From Taudactylus pleione (lineage: Eukaryota; Chordata; Amphibia; Anura; Myobatrachidae): a stretch of DNA of 64,000 bases. How positions within the stretch are numbered: the stretch's first letter is position 1; every line of letters begins with the position of its first letter. The notes under the pieces are model-generated. The model saw nothing but the letters and a program-made list of their open reading frames with translations. It ran no database searches and was not told the DNA's origin. The position numbers and the translations under genes were made by a program. The DNA lies in the NCBI GenBank assembly GCA_031769625.1, contig JAUIMM010000015.1, positions 32,747,501-32,811,500 on the forward strand, read 5' to 3'. Below are positions 20,333 through 31,490 of this stretch, in pieces.

Positions 20333-21829
20333 TTAGGGGCTGGTACTCCAGGCCTGTTTCTGGGGCTTGGCCGATTTTTGGGGGCCAGCCTGACAGGGAA
20401 AAGACTGTGCGTTAGGCCTACCATGGGCCCTGTAAGACCGAAAGGACGACGTACCTGAACTGGAAGGAACTGCAGCAGACGGGAGATATGCCGATTTGGC
20501 TGCCGCCAGCGTGGCTACAATTTTGTCCAGATCCGGACCAAATAGGACTACTCCATTAAAAGGCAAAGCCTCCAAGCCCTTTTTGGCATAACCGTCCACC
20601 TTCCAAGATCGCAACCATAAGATGCGACGAGCAGCTACAGCTGCTGAAGAAATCCGAGACGCCAGGGTACTGATATCCAAAGCCGCTCCATTGATATAAG
20701 TGGCTGAATCCCGGAGATTGACTATCAACTCGGTCTGTTTAGCCGAACAGTCGGAATCGAAAGACGCCTCCAAACTATCAGCCCAGCGCTCCATAGCTCT
20801 GGCTACCCAACAAATGGCCATAGCCGGCCTAGCTGCCCCCCCCGCAAGGGAATAAACGGACTTTAGGCAGATCTCCACCTCACGGTCCATAGCATCCTTC
20901 AAGGAAGACATGGAGGGCATGGGCAATGTGGCACTACGAACTAGGCGTGTGACATGAGAATCCACCTGTGGAGGGGATTCCCACTTAGAAAAATAATTAT
21001 CCGCAAACGGATAAGCCACCGCCAAGCGTCTCTGAGGCTGATACCGTTTGCCAGGAAGTTTCCACGCCTCCTCTAAAGGTCCACTAACTGACCCGAAAGA
21101 GGAAACACTGTGGAGTCACCCTTAATAACCTTAAAAAAAGGCATATTTAGACTTGGACACCGGAGGCTCTTCATCCTCAATCACTAAAGCTGTGTGGACT
21201 GCCCGAATAAGTCCAGGAATATACACCTTGGACCTAGCGTCCGATTCTTTAGTACGGAGAGGTTCCTGGTCACAAAGATCCAGAATCTCCCCATCATCAG
21301 ACGTCACGTCGTCATCCTCATAAGGAGCGGACAGAGACGCCATCGGCCGCTTATGAGGCCTCAACACAGACTCCCCTTGTAACACGTCCGACAAGTGCTG
21401 TACATAACTTGTCAGTGAATTAACCCACGCAGGCTCCTGAGAGACTTGGGGAGGAGAAATAGGGAGACTGTGGGGTACCATCAATTGTCTCGGAAAACCC
21501 TGCATGGGTGACGACACCGCTGACTGCTGGGACAATCCCATCTCTGAGAACGCAGGCTGCGGAGCTATCCGGCCCACGAGGGTTGTAAGCGCTTTAGCGA
21601 AACAAGCCCAGGGCGGCTCCTGTACCGGTGCCGTGACAGTAAGTGGCCGCGCCAATAAATAACACTGCCGACATAGCCCCTCTGCGTTACCCTCCCCCTC
21701 CGCTATTGGTACCTTGCATGTAGTACACATAAGCTGGAGAGGAAAGTCATTCTCAGACATGATGATAAGTATGTGACCCCTCTCACTGATACTTGTTAGT
21801 ACAGTGTGAGACCACTCTGCAATCACCAC
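20333..21829 (-). pseudogene. DIRS B Gag-like ORF1 (one frame break near 21030-21130)
   Basis: The N-terminal frame (21829-21131) has CTTC...CRQC with 14 residues between pairs, VQEPPWACFAKALTTLV, and acidic DDDVTSDDGEILDL. The C-terminal frame (21025-20333) has SPPQVDSHVTRLVRSATLPM and CWVARAMERWADSLEASFDS. Both halves match copy C closely. A capsid-like role is inferred from position. Confidence 0.78.
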
Positions 21830-22659
21830 ACTGCTAGGGCTTTAGCAGAAAAAGATCAGGGACAGTGAAATGGCTGACAGTAGAAAGTGAAAGTACAGGC
21901 AGCAGATGCTAGCAGAAGTCACATACAATGCAAAAATCAATTCCTGCACTATCAGCGCTGATTCTCAACTACGAAGACAGAGCCTGGTAGGACACAGCGC
22001 TGCATACACATACACAGACCTTAAGCCAACGGAGGAGAGGTATGCCGGGGGACCCAGACCGCGATGCCACCGATCTTCAGCGTCCAACAGCGCTCACCAT
22101 GCTTCCGGGAAAGATGGCCACCGAGGAGCAGAGAGGAGGCCGACCTGGGGGAGGAGCGCTGCCACAGGGCCAGTCAGCAGAGCAGAGAGGGCTGTGTGCA
22201 GCGGGGGAGGCGCCGGCTGTGTTACAGGGAAGGCGCGCTTCCCCTGGCATGCATTTAACCCCTGGGACGCCGCAGCGCTACCGCTCAGCCGCGGTCCGCT
22301 GTCCCAGGGGGGTAGTGGTAGCGCAGGTTAGGTACCTGGCTCCACGCTGCAGCCAGTCCCCAGGGAGCCCCCTGCCTGGGGACTCTGGACCATGTGTCAG
22401 CAGGGTCCCACCGCGGAACCCGCTGCTTACCTGCTGCCCCCTTGGATCCGACCATGGTCCCAAACATCTGGGGTCACCGCTAGCTGTGACCCCAGATGCT
22501 TACCAGCATCCCCGTATCAGTACCGGCGTTCTGGTACCGGCGGGGGTGTAGGGAAGACAGCATGGACGTCAGTACTGACTGTCCATGCTATACATCCAGA
22601 TGAGCAGCCACAGCTGCTTTGAAGTAAACTTCAGGGGCTATCCTTAGCCCCCCTCTAAC

Positions 22660-22845
22660 AGGTGCATCCGACTCCGGCCGGGCACCAAACGAAACTGAGA
22701 TGCCTTGGCTCGGGGGCGGGGTATAGGAGGGGGACCCTAGTGCATCCTGGGAGGATGAAAACTTAACTCTATGGTGCCCGATGCCTAACGTCATCACCTA
22801 TACCCCAAGGTATCCTGTGGATACCCTATGGACCCTGATGTAGAA
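22660..22845. repeat. DIRS B terminal repeat (5' side)
   Basis: Similar to 36175-36326 of copy C, ending GATACCCTATGGACCCTGATG followed by an A run. The region 21830-22660 is the leader between the end and Gag. Confidence 0.75.
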
Positions 22846-23035
22846 AAAAAAAAAAAAAGACAATGACAATCTCAAGGCCAAAAATGACTAGATGTATATA
22901 AATATATTTTTTGGGGGGACTGTTTATGAACTATGGAGCCAAACTATTGTTTTATCAGAATTTGCACAGGCTCCTCAAGTCCAAAATGACTGTGTATATG
23001 AAAAAAAAAAAAAGTATAATTATACACACACACAC

Positions 23036-23094
<59 letters not shown>

Positions 23095-23805
23095 TATACA
23101 TACATACATACACAATATATACATATATTGCATACACCGAACGCAGACCGTTATATATGTATGCATACATAGAAGCAGGTATAAATCCCAAAATCTATTT
23201 CACAGGAAAATTAAATTATATATTAAGCACTAATCAGGCAACTTATCTTGTCTCATGATGTCAATCCAGTAGATGGTGCACCAAACCAAATACTACATAT
23301 CATGTTACTTGCAACCTTTAAGTGTTCCTATAGGTTAAGGAGCAACGGATTTGGGATCTTTTGGGAAGATAGTGCAGTTGGACTTCCAGCGAACAGCATT
23401 GCACTGAAAGTTGGTGTTCCGACTTCGCCCAAGTATTCCAACAAAACCTGACTTAAAGTCACTGATCTACAGAGGAACCTAGTTGAGGCACAGATTCTGG
23501 AGCAGATGAGACTGTGTTTATAATACCACGTATACCCCCATCCCCAACAATTTTCCTTTTCAATTCAAGTGACTGCAGTTTTTTGTAAGCATCTGCTTCA
23601 CTATGACGATCAACAAGTCACAGGGACAAACGCTCAAGGCTGCAGGTGTAGATCTCAGAACCAGCTGCTACTCCCATGGGCAGCTTTACGTGGCTTGGAT
23701 ATACAATGACTGATTAAATTCCAAAACGTTTATTTTTGATCCAGTGCTTCAGTATCATTCATTATTGAAAAGTCTGCATCGAGTGCCGCTGCTCCTATAC
23801 ATATA
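22846..23805. other. AT-rich sequence with microsatellites, otherwise unique
   Basis: It holds an A-run, a (CA)n(TA)n block at 23022-23115 and unique sequence to 23805. Open frames over the TA block (Tyr-Ile repeats) are artefacts. Confidence 0.6.
23038..23086. repeat. (TA)n microsatellite
   Basis: A long perfect AT run flanked by CA and ACAT repeats. Confidence 0.95.
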
Positions 23806-23807
23806 GT

Positions 23808-24216
23808 GTTCCCGCTAGGCTGTTTTAGCGGGGCACGGTGCCCTGCCCTCCTTCTGGCGCCCTGCCCTCCTTCAGGGCGCCAGAAGGAGGGCAAAAAGTA
23901 CCCTGCCCTCACAGCCTGCGGGTGCCGTCTTCACAGCCTGCGGGTGCCCTGCCCTCACAGCCTGCGGGTGGAGAAATGTGCGGTGACCCGGTCACCGCCG
24001 GAGAATAGACGCCGGGCATCTATTCTCCCTGTCTGCAGCGCTTGGGGGCTGCCCGGCGTGTCCGTAAGTGCCGGGCACGCCCCCAAGTGTAACGAAAAAG
24101 GGGACGAGTCTTATACACGCCCCCTTTTATGGCCACGCCCCTTTTCGGCGCACGCACAAAGTTGCCCTCTCTAGCTCCGGCGCCCTGCCTGCCGCCGGAG
24201 CTAGAGTGAACACTAT
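23808..24216 (+). mobile_element. GC-rich MITE, copy 1
   Basis: Ends GTGTTCCCGCTAGGCTGTTT and GCTAGAGTGAACAC, with TA outside each end. It contains three tandem blocks CACAGCCTGCGGGTG (23909-23970), a hairpin CTTCTGGCGCCCTG...CAGGGCGCCAGAAG, and GAATAGACGCCGGGCATCTATTC. A related copy lies inverted at 28244-28638. Confidence 0.7.
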
Positions 24217-25124
24217 ACATATACACACATAGATAGAGATAGATTGAGATATATATATGTGTATATATATCTCTATATCTCTATCTCCAGACATATATCT
24301 TTGCTCAACAGACCATTAGATTAGGATTTACAAATCATATTCTATGAAGGAGAATTGCTAGGTTATGGATGTTCAGACCACAAGGAATGGAGATTACAGC
24401 TCTGACGTAAAGATTAATTGATTTACTCCAGTACCCAGCCCTGCTCTAATTAGTAGAGGATAGCAGTTTATCTTGCTTTACAGGAGAAGACTCAAAAGCC
24501 ATTACATAATAATGTAAAAACTAAGGACATACATATTACAAACATAAAAAGTATTACACTTGAGTGTATCCACTGTACATGTAGCATAGAAAATAATCTC
24601 CAATTTCCTTTTCTCATCTCTGAAACCCATGAGATTTTCTAACAACCTGATAATCTTTGCTGGCGTTACCATGTGTCACAGGATCATTTAGCTGTCGCAT
24701 CCAGTTGGACACCAAACAGCTCTACACTGTCTTCTGTTTAGAAACATAAAACGGATTTAAGATAAATTATTGTGGATTTACAGATTCTTCTATTATATTT
24801 AGCTGTGGTTTTGCAAATAGTTACAGTATCACTGCCATATACAATTACACAATACATGTGAATAAATAAAGATGGCACAACACAAAACTGTGTATATAGC
24901 TTATGAAAAAATACTCTTCACTTTAAATAATCAGACAGGATGGTGAATTCTGGAAAACACTACTAACATGGCAGTTCTATGAGACCATGCACTACTTAGC
25001 AGGTTTTTAGAGCATGGCATGAATTCTGCTCATAGAAAATATATAACCTGTAGAAAGAGCAGAGTCAGCCTGCTTTGGCATTTTCCAGACATCCTGGATA
25101 GCTGACAGCACACCATTTTCCCTG
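24217..25124. other. Mostly unique intron sequence
   Basis: A GATA/TATC-rich low-complexity stretch lies at about 24225-24300; nothing else is supported. Confidence 0.5.
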
Positions 25125-25128
25125 TTAA

Positions 25129-26653
25129 GGTGCCCATACATGGTGTGATTTTTGACACGATTTGGCAGTTTTCGATCGAACGTAACAACCAATCGTGTAT
25201 AAAGTGGCGTTTCCCTGGATGATTACGATGCGCATCCCCGGAGTCGTGTATCTGCCTCGTAGATCAACTGAACCTGCAGTAGGATTTCGACCTATCGTGC
25301 ACACATTGTATTGTGTTTGTACACACAGAACAATGTCATGCACGATAGAAATGCATGTAGCACGGACCAGGGAGATCCATGCTACATGCATCTGTATCAT
25401 TGACACAGAGCACGGACGGGATCAGTGAGAGACCAGTCTGTGCTGTTGTGTATTTCAATGACACAGATGCACGCACAGACCAGGGATGCCTACTTTGGAA
25501 CGGAGAGGACCCAAACTTTGCATAGGAGAAGGTGAGTATGGATATATTTTTTACAGGTACCCTATGGATTATCTACATGGAGAAGAGAACAGATGCAGAA
25601 ATACATAGGTGAATATGTGTACATGTGTGAGTGCATGTATGTTTAATAAACTTATACTTTGTACGGTGTGTGTGTCCTGTTTATTTTAATATTGCTTTTG
25701 CTGTGGAACTTCAAGTACCAGCGGGCCCGTAATGCCCCACATGCTGGTACTTGTAGTTCTCCAAGTACCAGCATGCGGGGGAGGCTTGTATTTTGCTGCA
25801 GTTCCACAGCAAAATACAATATTTTCAACACTTTGAAATGCACTACACTACATAATCAACCCGATACCCACCATCCAGGGTTGCCGGGGATAGCCCCGGC
25901 TATCAGCCTAGGCCTGGGGTGCCCTGGCGAGGGGGACCCCTTTATTGGGGGGATCCCCAGCTCCCAGGGGATAGCCGGCCTGGGCTGACTAGCGGTCAGG
26001 GTTAATGCTTCGGCTGGTGAATGGTCTCCCCTGGCTGTGGCATTAACCCCCCGCTAGAAAAAGTCCAGTACTGGTTCTGGATAATACAGGGGGGACCCTA
26101 TTAATTTTTTCCCCTGTATTTCCAGAACCAGATAAGAGCCCAGTGCTGGTTGCGCAAAATACAGGGGGGACCCCTACGTCGTTTGTCCCCCGTATTTTGG
26201 CAACCAGGGCTGGTTCTGACTAGCCCATTGCTGGTTGTGCTTAAATACGGGGGACCCCCTACATAGTTTGTCCCCTGTATTTAAGCACAACCAGCACTGG
26301 GTCACTAAAAGCCCAGGGCAGGTTGCTTTTTTTTTGGGGGGGGGGGGGGGGCACAACATTTTTTTTATTTTTTTTTTTACAGCAGCAGCAGAGATGGGTC
26401 TATCTGAACCAGTGTCTGTGCTGTGTGTCAATGACACAGATGCATGTAGCACGGATCTCCCTGGTCCGTGCTACATGCAACTGTATCATATCGCACTCAA
26501 TCTAATGAATAAGAAAATCATTAGATCGTGCACGATAGATTGGGTGATCATGCAGATTTTGCTGCACATCGTTCACTTCAGCAGCTGGAGAGAGTTCAAG
26601 GGCGATTGCATACGACATTCGATCGTTCACAAATCGCACCATATATGGGCACC
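25129..26653. mobile_element. 1.5-kb non-autonomous element with serial hairpins
   Basis: Inverted ends GGTGCCCATACATGGTGTGA and CGCACCATATATGGGCACC, with TTAA on both sides (25125-25128, 26654-26657). Subterminal arms also pair (TGCATGTAGCACGGACCAGG near 25352 against its complement near 26458). The interior (25690-26315) is a row of hairpins. There is no transposase. TTAA would fit piggyBac-type insertion, but a TWA duplication (Harbinger-like) cannot be excluded. The ends resemble the 54747-55406 element. Confidence 0.8.
25690..26315. repeat. Serial hairpin array inside the 1.5-kb element
   Basis: Successive inverted pairs: AAGTACCAGC/GCTGGTACTT (about 25713-25775), ATAGCCCCGGCTAT and the GGGGATCCCC region (about 25880-25985), CTGGTTCTGGA..TCCAGAACCAG (about 26072-26131), GCTGGTTGCG..GCAACCAG (about 26145-26208) and GCTGGTTGTGCTTAAATAC..GTATTTAAGCACAACCAGC (about 26230-26296). 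Each of the last three carries an ATACxGGGGG...CCCCxGTAT stem. Confidence 0.75.
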
Positions 26654-26657
26654 TTAA

Positions 26658-27553
26658 TAAACCGATCACACTAAAAAAAAAAATTATAATTTCCTAGGTT
26701 CATTTTAAACACATGCTGTGGCATTAACCTTTGTCATATTAAGCTCATCTGAACAGGATCAGCTTTACCTTCTGTTTCAGGACTCTATGTTAGATGTACA
26801 GGTGAGAGCACAGCAGCACATGGTATAGCACCTGCAGGAGTGGATCGGAGCACTCTTATAGAACTCACTTGACTTGGCCAAACTACTTACAGATCTGGCA
26901 ATTGGAGAATTAGGCAGAAAGACATGATTGCAATCTGTCTGGCCAATTTATGTTAAATGCAATTCAAAGAACTCAGGTGTCATACAATCTATAGAACCTT
27001 TCTGTGGTTGTGTGCGTTTATGTCATCACAACTAACAAACCCCTTTCAAATGGCAAGGTGGCTCTGGCTGGGACCACTCTCTCTCAGGCAAGCTGTTTGC
27101 TCCTTCCTTTAGAATGTTTCAACAGCTGCTTAAGGGGGCCTGGGAGGTTGGTGTTTTAATTAGGAATTTGCTATTAAAAATCATTAATTCAACCATGTAA
27201 CAACTAATCCCTAAGAAATTGTCTTCTAAAGGCTACAGATCAGTACTGTGGATGATATGACAGAAAAAGGGATGGATAATCTGGCACAACACAATGAGGA
27301 ACAGTTTTTCTGAAGTTCTGTACCAGTTTCTCAATAATAACTAGGGTCACACGTATTCCTAATAGAATGCAGCAATTTTATAGCTACTCTGAAAAATCTT
27401 GACATCTGATGTGGTTCTGGGTTATAAGAGAGACATCCAAAAAAAAGGTATTATAATTATAGAGGCTGCAAAATATCCATTATAAAGTGAAAGAGTATTG
27501 TAGCCCAGTATTTCTCCAACAGGTAGGAATGAGAGCAAAACTTAGGAGACATA
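26658..27553. other. Unique intron sequence
   Basis: No supported feature. Confidence 0.5.
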
Positions 27554-28016
27554 GAGGGGTATTCAATATGGGTGTTTTTTGCGTTAATATCACTTGTTTT
27601 AGTTTTACACTGTGTTCAATATCAAAGACTTATCGCAGTTTTGAAAAGTCTTTGATAAAAACCAGTGATAACTTTTCACCATTGAATAGGTGTCGAAAAA
27701 AAGTGCAGAATTGGGGTTTAGGGGTGCAGGCTTAAAAAAAATAGCCTGCGCCCCTGAGATTGACATTTAAAAAAGAACTGTGTCAAAAAAAGTTTTAAAA
27801 AAAAATAGGGACACCCCCAAAAATTAATTTTAAAATTATTTTCAGGAAAAATTCGTAACTTTACGCAAATCCAACTTCGGAGTTTCCCGTTTTCGTTAAT
27901 TTTATTTTGAATACGGGGATAAGCGGGAGCGTGCACCAGACTTAACGCAGAAAAAAACTCTGATATGAAACGTTAACTTCGGCAGTGAAGTTAACGTTTC
28001 ATATTGAATACCCCTC
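27554..28016. mobile_element. MITE with GAGGGGTATTCAATAT inverted ends
   Basis: The left end GAGGGGTATTCAATAT is complementary to the right end ATATTGAATACCCCTC. Subterminal AACGTTTCATATTGAATACC also folds back with TTAACGTTTCA. No open frame of note; the target duplication is not resolved. Confidence 0.72.
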
Positions 28017-28029
28017 AAAGAGTTCTAAA

Positions 28030-28230
28030 GCTGGGTACAAATTATGCGATGTGCGACCCAGCGACTGTGTAATGCGATGTAACGATACATGATGCATCAT
28101 TACATGCTGCATGTAACAGCACCGTGTCGTTCCTTGCATCGTCCCATCTGCTGTGCAGCACAGCAGATGGGATGATGTGAAGGACGGATTGAGCAAACAC
28201 ACTGTACGATGTTTACGATATATCATTCCA
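28030..28230. mobile_element. MITE-like fragment rich in GCGATG/CATCGT inverted repeats
   Basis: It starts GCTGGGTACAAATTATGCGA and contains a central palindrome CATCTGCTGTGCAGCACAGCAGATG (28145-28169). The style matches another relic at 47160-47425 (AGTGTGTACCCTGCC). Confidence 0.45.
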
Positions 28231-28243
28231 GACGATACATCTA

Positions 28244-28638
28244 GTGTTATTTCTAGATCCGGCGCCGAGGCAGGGCCCTGGACCTAAAGAATGGCGTGTG
28301 CACCCAAAAAAGGGGTGTGGCCATGAGAAAATGGGGTGTGTCTTTAAGACGTGCCCTATTTTCATCACTCTTGGGGACGTGCCTGGAATTTACGACCATG
28401 TCGGGCTGCCCCCAAGCTCTCCCTTCTCTGTGAATAGATGGCGGGCATCTATTCACCGGTGGTGAACGCTACATTGCAGTTTTCCCCACCCGTGGGACAC
28501 TGCGGCCCAGGGGTGAGGACGGCACCAGCAGGCTGTTTTAGCTGGGCGAGGCAAAAAGGGGCAGGGCGCATTCTGCCTTTTTTAAATCTGGCAGGGCACA
28601 GCGCCCGGCTAAAACGGCCTAGCGGGAACGATATACTG
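28244..28638 (-). mobile_element. GC-rich MITE, copy 2 (inverted relative to 23808)
   Basis: It ends CGGCTAAAACGGCCTAGCGG, complementary to the start of copy 1, and shares GATGGCGGGCATCTATTCAC, the CCCCAAG block and a GGCGCC start. It is strongly diverged. Confidence 0.62.
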
Positions 28639-29465
28639 TATAGTGTGTAGCCATATTAAGAAAAGTTAACCAACAGTGCAGATTATGAGGTAGCTCCTGT
28701 ATGGGATATCTTAGGCAGGGGCAACATGCTGATTTTATTTAAAAACAAAATAAAAATGTTTAACTAAAAGCAGAATTCAGCCCAAAAAACTTATAGTGGT
28801 TGAGCTTAGTTCACTAAATTATGATAACCTGCAAAGTGCTACTTTCCTGGAGTTCTGCATTTCTCCCCCATTCATCTCCTTGTAAAGCCTTCAACAATCC
28901 AGAGCCACTCTCCTCTATGCTACGAAGGCAAGTCTTTTCAAACACAACACAATATGAATTGTTACTGAATAACTGTAACCTACTTGAATACAGACAGCAC
29001 ATAAATGAGAGCAATACTAGGAGATTGGACACTCCAGCACTACTTATGCTTTCAGAATTTAAGGCCAGATTCAGAAATGTATTTAAACCCGATAGTTTAC
29101 ATACATTTCTGATGGTGGAGAGTCTGCACAGGACTGCACGCAGTGCCCCCAAACCGCAGCATGTCTGGGGGGCGGGGAGCAGGTGGCACCTGCCTGTGAT
29201 CACGGAAATGAGGCCACGTTTTCCGAGAGTGCAGAGGCCAGGGTCTGCAGTGGAATGCGCAAATTTCCTGGCAGTGCAAGCAGCAGGAGACTGCAAGACT
29301 GAGTAAGCGTTAGCTTACTCAAAATGGCCGCTGTCGGTTGGAGGCATCTTTTCCTCTCAGACGCCTCCTGCAGGAATTAGCATATTAGTTTAACCGTATA
29401 GCACATCCGCTTCCCTGCGTCTGTGCAATACTGTACATATCTGAATAAGACCCTAGACGGAATGT
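28639..29465. other. Unique intron sequence with overlapping open frames on both strands
   Basis: Frames of about 160 codons occur on both strands at 28814-29306, but neither shows a known domain, and no splice context links them to the host gene. Left unannotated. Confidence 0.4.
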
Positions 29466-29469
29466 AGTT

Positions 29470-29885
29470 ATATGGCCGCCGGACACAATCGTGCCGCCGG
29501 AACGTCGGCTAAGGAGTTATGACAGGTGTCAAGATACCGACCCCTGTCAAACCCAATGCCGGAATACGGAACACTGCGGCCCGGATCGAGGCAACTACGG
29601 CCGCCCATTCGGTTAGCCGCGGAGGGGGGGGGGGGGCGGCAGGGTTGGGGGAGGATAGGTTTAGGGCACCCCGGGGGGACTTAGGGTTAGGCACCACCAC
29701 GAGGGTTAGGTTTAGGGAGCGAGGAGATGGGGTTAGGTTTAGGCACTAACGTGGGACAGGTTAGGCACTAGGGGGGGTGTTAGGGCTAGGCACCCCCTAG
29801 GGTTGGGGGGGGGGGGGGTTTGGGAGTTGGGAGGGTTGGAGTACTTACCTCAGTCTGCCGGGATTTCAGCCTGTCGGTCTCTCCT
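29470..29885 (-). mobile_element. GC-rich MITE with telomere-like inner repeats, divergent copy
   Basis: It shares the layout of copy 1: a GACAGGTGTCAAGATACCGACCCCTGTC palindrome, a GC-rich block, then GGTTAGGTTTAGGCA units with G runs. The outer ends are too diverged to align base by base. Confidence 0.55.
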
Positions 29886-30680
29886 AAACAGCCACCAATA
29901 ATACAATCCCATTCCCACTAGACTCCATATGTAGTAAAATGATCATGGTTAGTACACAAACCCTTGTAACTATTTTACATTTCTTGTGATCTTACATGAA
30001 ATATGAGGTAATCTGTATGGCCTGAGCAACCTTAGGTAACCTGTGTTATGGTTTTTCTATTTTAAAATAATGAAAACCATAAATATGTGGTTAATCTGCA
30101 GCTCTACTGTGTAACATCATTCAGTGCATAGTAAACTCAGCTTGAACACCGGCAAGCAGAATATAGCTGCATGGTACCTGTAGCGCAGTATACATCTGCA
30201 CTACATTTACTATAGGGATCCATAATCTCTACTTTACTGATGTTTACATATATAATAATGCACATACTAGATGATCTATGAAGTGTTTTTTTTTTTTTTT
30301 TCATCTGTCTTTCAATATGCTTTATAGAAAACATTGTTATATACATTCCTATGTAATGAGTCACTCACTAACTGTTGCTTCATACTACCAGGCAGAGTTG
30401 TGAAAGTATGAGAGAACTATCCCGGAAGAGGTAAGAAAACGTTCCATTAAATGTGGTTTTGATTTGATTATTTAGACTTTCGAGACATTTAAAAATCCAT
30501 AAAGTAGCATGATACAGCATCTACTGCAAAGTCTTTGGCTGCTTTTTGTTGCACTCTACTGCCTGAACACACTCTCCGTCAAGGATTCTGCAGACTAGTC
30601 AGTTTAACGCACTACAACCTCCATCATTATGTAGGCTGCAATTGCTAATTATGTCCTATTTAAGTATTTTGAATCTCAGA
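29886..30680. other. Unique AT-rich sequence
   Basis: It holds a T-run near 30287-30301; nothing else is supported. Confidence 0.5.
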
Positions 30681-30779
30681 GATTATATACACACACACAC
30701 ATATATATATACAAATACATACACACACACACACATATATATGTATATAGAGAGATTGTATAGAGAGAGATATCTATAT

Positions 30780-31005
30780 AGATATAGAGATATATGAGAG
30801 AGGATGCTTCAGACGGTCACACCGAAGCCCTTACAGCTCCCAGGAGCATCATCGGGGTGCTCCGGGCATTGCTGTAATCACCGGTAATTGTGGCCACGCC
30901 CCACGTGACGTCACGCTGAGGTGGCATGGCCTGCACCGGGCCTGAGATTAATGTTATATATATCAAAATGGCCCTCGGCAGAAAAAAGGTTCCCCACCCC
31001 TGATT
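30780..31005. mobile_element. hAT-like element fragment (right end)
   Basis: It ends GGTTCCCCACCCCTG at about 31002, a typical hAT terminus. A CACGTGACGTCACG motif lies at 30903-30916. The matching left end and target duplication were not found; a CA/TA/GA microsatellite tract (30690-30795) precedes it. Confidence 0.45.
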
Positions 31006-31071
31006 TACAGGCTATGAGGAACAGTATACCTGCAGAATAGATTATGCAGGAATCCTAGTCCTGTTACAAAT

Positions 31072-31230
31072 AACAAGAGATATGGTAAGAACTTACCTTT
31101 GTTATCTCTGTTTCTATGAAGTCCTTAGGGTACACAGGGACACCTTGGGGTATAGGCTTCATCCATGGGCACCACAGAGTTAAATCTGTCATCTCAGGAT
31201 GCACCGGGCCCCCTCCTATACTCCGCCACC
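31072..31230. repeat. DIRS C terminal inverted repeat (3' side)
   Basis: Its outer part ATGGTAAGAACTTACCTTTG...CTTAGGG is complementary to the first half of the internal region. Confidence 0.85.
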
Positions 31231-31382
31231 AGGCCAAGGCACCTCAGTTTTAGTATCAAGCCATAGGCCTGGAGGAGGAGAAAAAGGAAGAAGTCTGGAA
31301 CACGAAAGATTCACATTCTCACAGAAAAGGAGACAGAAACTGGCGACCAGAACACCCTAGAGAAGCACAGGGGTCAGGGCGG

Positions 31383-31490
31383 ATGCCCTGTGGACCCTAA
31401 GGACTTTGTAGAAACAGAGATAACAAAGGTAAGTTCTTACCATATCTCTTGTTTTCTACTACAGGGTCCTTAGGGATCCACCGGGATACC
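31383..31490. repeat. DIRS C internal complementary region
   Basis: GGACCCTAAGGACTTTGTAG...ATAACAAAGGTAAG complements the left end, and ACTACAGGGTCCTTAGGGAT complements the right end (ATCCCTAAGGACCCTGGAGT). Confidence 0.85.

Larger units (their letters stand above)
19574..22845 (-). mobile_element. DIRS-like retrotransposon, copy B (3'-truncated)
   Basis: It retains the 5' end, Gag and the first two-thirds of RT on the minus strand, then breaks off at the Tc1 terminal repeat. RNase H, recombinase, internal complementary region and the other terminus are missing. The retained terminus (22660-22845) resembles copy C (CTTGG-TCGGGGGCGGGGTATAGG, GTGCATCCTGGGA). Confidence 0.92.

Noticed and set aside
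22892..23258. Open frames of about 115 codons with Tyr-Ile or His-Thr repeats
   Set aside because: They translate a TA/CA microsatellite.
28814..29306. Overlapping frames of about 160 codons on both strands
   Set aside because: No recognisable domain in either, no splice signals tying them to the host gene, and ordinary chance length in a 64-kb window.
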